Assembly (NCBI GenBank): GCA_949752795.1
Contig: OX457074.1
Span: forward strand, 6,275,527 to 6,339,526
Direction of reading: 5' to 3'
Origin: Hyperoodon ampullatus
Taxonomy: Eukaryota > Chordata > Mammalia > Artiodactyla > Ziphiidae
DNA length: 64,000 nt
A model generated the notes under the pieces. It saw only the letters and a list, made by a program, of their open reading frames with translations, was not told where the DNA came from and did not search any database. A program made the translations under genes and the position numbers. Below are positions 60,671 to 64,000 of this stretch, one piece after another (position 1 is the stretch's first letter; every line of letters starts with the position of its first letter).

Positions 60671-61953
60671 GTCTCCTCCATCAGACTAAGTTAGAGAAAT
60701 ATCTCCCCTTGGAAGCTTCCAGTCTGAGTGGGAAGACACAGCTCCTTTCCTCAGGGACCACCCCCCCAATCTGCACCTGCAAGCAGAGACAGCCTCTGCT
60801 CTTAGGGACCCCCAGAGTGACCATCATGGAAGGAGTGAGGAGGACCAACAATGAAAGCAGCTGTGAGAACATGTCAGACTCAGTGAAATCAGCCCAATGA
60901 ACAGAGCGTAGACTGAACCTCAAAGTGCGGAAGGGACCCCCAGATCCAAGGATAAAAGGCAAGTGCCGTGCATCCAGGAGGACTGCCTGGAGGAGGTGAG
61001 GCAGGCGGGAGGGTGGGGCAAACTCAAAGGGGAATGGGATAGTGAGAAGGAGACATTGAGCCTCATCTCCCAGCAGCCACACCAAACTCGTTCCTATGTC
61101 TTTGTCCACACTGATCTCTATACCTGGAATGCCACCTGCTGCCCTCAATCAAGGTTCTGAAGCCTTGCCTGCCCACTCCTCTATCACCCACCCCAAATAC
61201 CCTCCCCCAGAAGGGAGGAACTCCAAACAGTTTCCCAACATGGGATGTCCTCCAGGCCTGGGACCAGTGACTGGTACAGGGCTGGGCTCCAGAGCAAGTG
61301 AGAGTGAGTGAATGGATGAATGGGCGAGGGATGGAGACCTAGAGGCTGGAGGAGACGTGTTGGCAAAGGTCCGAAGCTGGGATGGTGTGATTTAGAAGCA
61401 GGTGCTAAGGACAGGGGACAGAGAGCGCCCACCTGGTCCTGCAGGTCCTCGGTGGTCTTGACGTAATGGCTGTAGTCAAGGGCGGGCCCGGAGCCCTGCT
61501 TCTTGTACCAGTCGTGGATCTTCACCTCCAGGTCGGCATTAGCCTGCTCCAGAGCACGCACCTTGCCCAGGTAGGAGGCCAGGAGGTTGTTGAGGTTCTG
61601 CATGGTCTCCTTCTCGCTGTCCCCCAGCAGGGCATCTGCCACCCCAAAGCTGGAGCCAAAGCCCCCACCCAGGCTGCAGGAGCAGCCCCTGCCATAGCTG
61701 CCCCCCGTGCCCACGGAGAAGCGGGACGAGGACACAGACATGTTGCCAGAGCTGCTGGCTCCCAGGAGGCTGGGGGGCCGGCAGGCACCCCCAACACGGA
61801 TGGAAGACATCGAGAGAAACCCCCACCACAGGGCACACACAGGCCCTTGACGGAGCCAGAAGTGGAAACCCGGTGGATGCTGGTGGTGGGGGCGGCCACG
61901 GTGTCCACAAGTCAGGTGCAGGGTCTGGTTTGCACAGAGACCCCAGGTAGCCC

Positions 61954-61959
61954 TTTATA
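61954..61959 (-). promoter_or_regulatory. KRT42: TATA box of the KRT42 pseudogene
   Basis: TATAAA on the minus strand 46 bp above the expected start codon. The KRT14/KRT17 proximal block is not found above it. Confidence 0.55.
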
Positions 61960-61964
61960 GCCAG

Positions 61965-64000
61965 GCTAAAGGGCAGCTGGGCCCCTGGCTCTTGAAGTCA
62001 GAGCCAAAACCCCAGCCGTGTAATTTGCCTCTGTACCGGCCGCCCAGGGCCCGGGGCTCAGGCTGGACACACCAAGGGCATCCCGAGCCTGGCCTGGGCA
62101 CAATGGCTTCTTAGCAGCCCATCGTCTCTTAGAAACAAAGGTGGTATTGGAGCCGCATCCCCGGGGTAGGGTGATCCTCCATTCTCAGCCACAATTAGGT
62201 GGCTGAGCTCGTTCTTGGGGGGAGTCCGGAGAACCCAGCCCTGGGAGCCAGAAAGGGCCTGGAACAAGGCACAGGCCCAGAGCCTGGGGCTGGTCTGGCC
62301 CCGCACTCAGCATTCTTGGGTCCCAGGGAGAGGGTGGAGAGATGCGGGGGACACCCTCCCCTACCGTCAATGTGGCCCTGAGGGAGGCCCCCAGGCGGGG
62401 GGTGGGGGACGAATCAGCCTCTGACCTGAGGGAGCCCCCCAGGTCTCTTGGGATTATTCCAAGTCTGTGGGAGGAGACGTAGGCCCTGGCCTGGGGGCTG
62501 CTTTATCTGAGGGGAATAGTCACAGCCGCTGACCTGAGGGAGCTTTGGATCCAAACCTTTCAGGAAGTCAGTTCAAGAGCCTCAGTTGCCTCATTTGCAA
62601 AATGGGGCTAATTCCTGCCTCCCAGGGTCTTTGAGGGAATCTGGAGAGATGGTTGACATCAGTCAAGCTGGGGCTGAGGGGGAGAAGGAAGCAGAGGGTT
62701 AGGGTGACCACTCCTGCTCACACCGCCCCGCCCCCAGTACCTGAGGGAAGACACTTCCTCAGGAGATGCAGGGCACAGGAGAAGCAGGACCTGTACGGCA
62801 GGTACCCCTCCACGGAGACGCGCCCTGGGGAAGTGTGGCCTCTGCGAGGACAAAGCACAATCCCACATCCTGGTGGCTGGCACCCGCCCACACCCAGACA
62901 GGAGATTACCAGCCTTAATTACTTCAGTGCTAATGATTTATGTGCTGCCAGTACCCCGGCGTCTGCAGTCTGCTCGGCCTGTCTGAATGGGGAGCTTCCA
63001 GGGGCGGGGAGGCCTTCGGGCCAAGCAGGGGCGGAGGGAGACGCATGGGTGGCCTGGGCTCTCGGCCCACACACAGGGAAAGAAAGTGAGTGCCCTTGCA
63101 CGCAAGGGTGTCTCCTTGCTTGGAGAGTGGGGACTCCACAAGCTACTGTGACAGAGGGGACAACCTGATTGACTTCATCCTGCTCCCACCCCGCCTGTAA
63201 AGTCTGGGGGTTCTCAGGGTTCCTGGGGGCACGGAGGGGGCTCAAGGTCAAGGCTAGGGAGCGAGGTCAGAACACCAGGGCTCTTCCGTGAGGCCAGACG
63301 CCAGGTGTCTGTTCCTCCTATTCCGGGACAGTCTTGGGGAAGAGAACCAAGAGAACCTGGGGTCACCTGAATGGGTCAGAGGCCAGCCTTGCACCACCCA
63401 CTCACCTTCACGGGGAATGACCTTCCCCCTTCCCACTGGAGCCACTCTCCCAGGAAGCCCCCTCCCCCAGGAGCTGACTGATCTCCTCCCTCCAGACAGG
63501 CCTCACTCAGTTCAGAGAAGTGCATACGGAGCAGAACCAGGGGCCTGGGGAGGGGCCCGGCCACAGGGCACCACCCAACCTCTGCCTCGCTCAGAGCCTG
63601 CATCCCAGCCCGCACCCCACCGCCAAAGCCCTCAGACCTTAGTCGTGAGGCCCAGTTTGAAGCGGCGGAGAGTTTCCTAACCTTCCTTTCTCCCTCCAAA
63701 ATCACCAAGGTCCCCCCATCACTGCCATTTGCCACCCCCGGACGTCTGGCTGTGTGTCAAGGTCTGGGCCTCGGGGGCTCCACACCAGTGACCCCCCAGG
63801 CCCTTCGCCTCCGGCCTTTGGAGACTGCCACCTCTGAAGCCCCTCCAGCACCTCGACCCAGAGAGGCCTCACCTGCTGCTGAAGGACAGGCCCGGCTCAA
63901 CCCCTCTCCCCAGGTGAAAGGACAGGGTCAGAGCCAGGAAGGCCTCCCTGGCCCTCTGGAAAGTGTGGCCACCCTTGGCGGGCCTAAGAAGAGCCCGGAC
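61965..64000. other. Intergenic beyond KRT42
   Basis: Upstream flank of the KRT42 pseudogene with one MIR. EIF1, the next gene in human, is not visible here. Confidence 0.45.
62570..62650 (+). repeat. MIR SINE fragment
   Basis: 'cagttgcctcatttgcaaaa' followed by 'tgcctcccagggtctttgag'. Confidence 0.5.

Overview
The window is mammalian nuclear DNA, almost certainly from a cetacean. It carries many copies of the CHR-type tRNA-derived SINE (the 'cttccctggtggcgcagtgg' family of cetaceans, hippos and ruminants, here in the low-divergence GC-rich form abundant in whales and dolphins), plus cetartiodactyl-type L1 3' ends. The genes are spliced eight-exon type I keratins, all on the minus strand. 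No bacterial operon, CRISPR array or phage is present.

Layout: a block of the type I keratin cluster in the same order as human chromosome 17 (KRT14, KRT16, KRT17, KRT42). (1) 1-7.6 kb: intergenic DNA with MIR, SINE and L1 fragments. (2) 7.68-12.4 kb: KRT14, fully intact, 480 codons in eight exons with canonical splice sites. (3) 12.4-39.7 kb: 27 kb of repeat-rich DNA. It holds an enhancer-like block 1.4 kb upstream of KRT14, an MLT1 LTR, microsatellites, several L1 3' fragments, two related LTRs, nested SINE/L1 insertions and a nearly full-length but dead L1 (32.36-38.23 kb). (4) 39.76-42.7 kb: a KRT16 pseudogene with frameshifts, nonsense codons and a CHR SINE inserted into coding exon 5. 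(5) 47.17-52.5 kb: KRT17, intact (460 codons), with an unusual 15-bp tandem repeat lengthening its glycine-rich head. (6) 54.4-61.96 kb: a KRT42 pseudogene. (7) 62-64 kb: intergenic sequence with no gene seen.

Biology: KRT14 and KRT17 encode acidic keratins that pair with type II partners (KRT5 and KRT6) to build epithelial intermediate filaments. Here the basal keratin (K14) and the stress/appendage keratin (K17) are preserved, while K16 and K42 between and beside them are dead. This fits reports that cetacean epidermis has a reduced and rewired keratin set (from memory, not checked). KRT14 and KRT17 also share upstream and proximal promoter blocks at matching distances, and have identical exon 5 sequences, which points to recent gene conversion.

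I see no undescribed biological system. The points most worth following are the KRT16 loss event with a datable SINE, the KRT17 head repeat, the KRT14/KRT17 conversion tract and the paired upstream elements.
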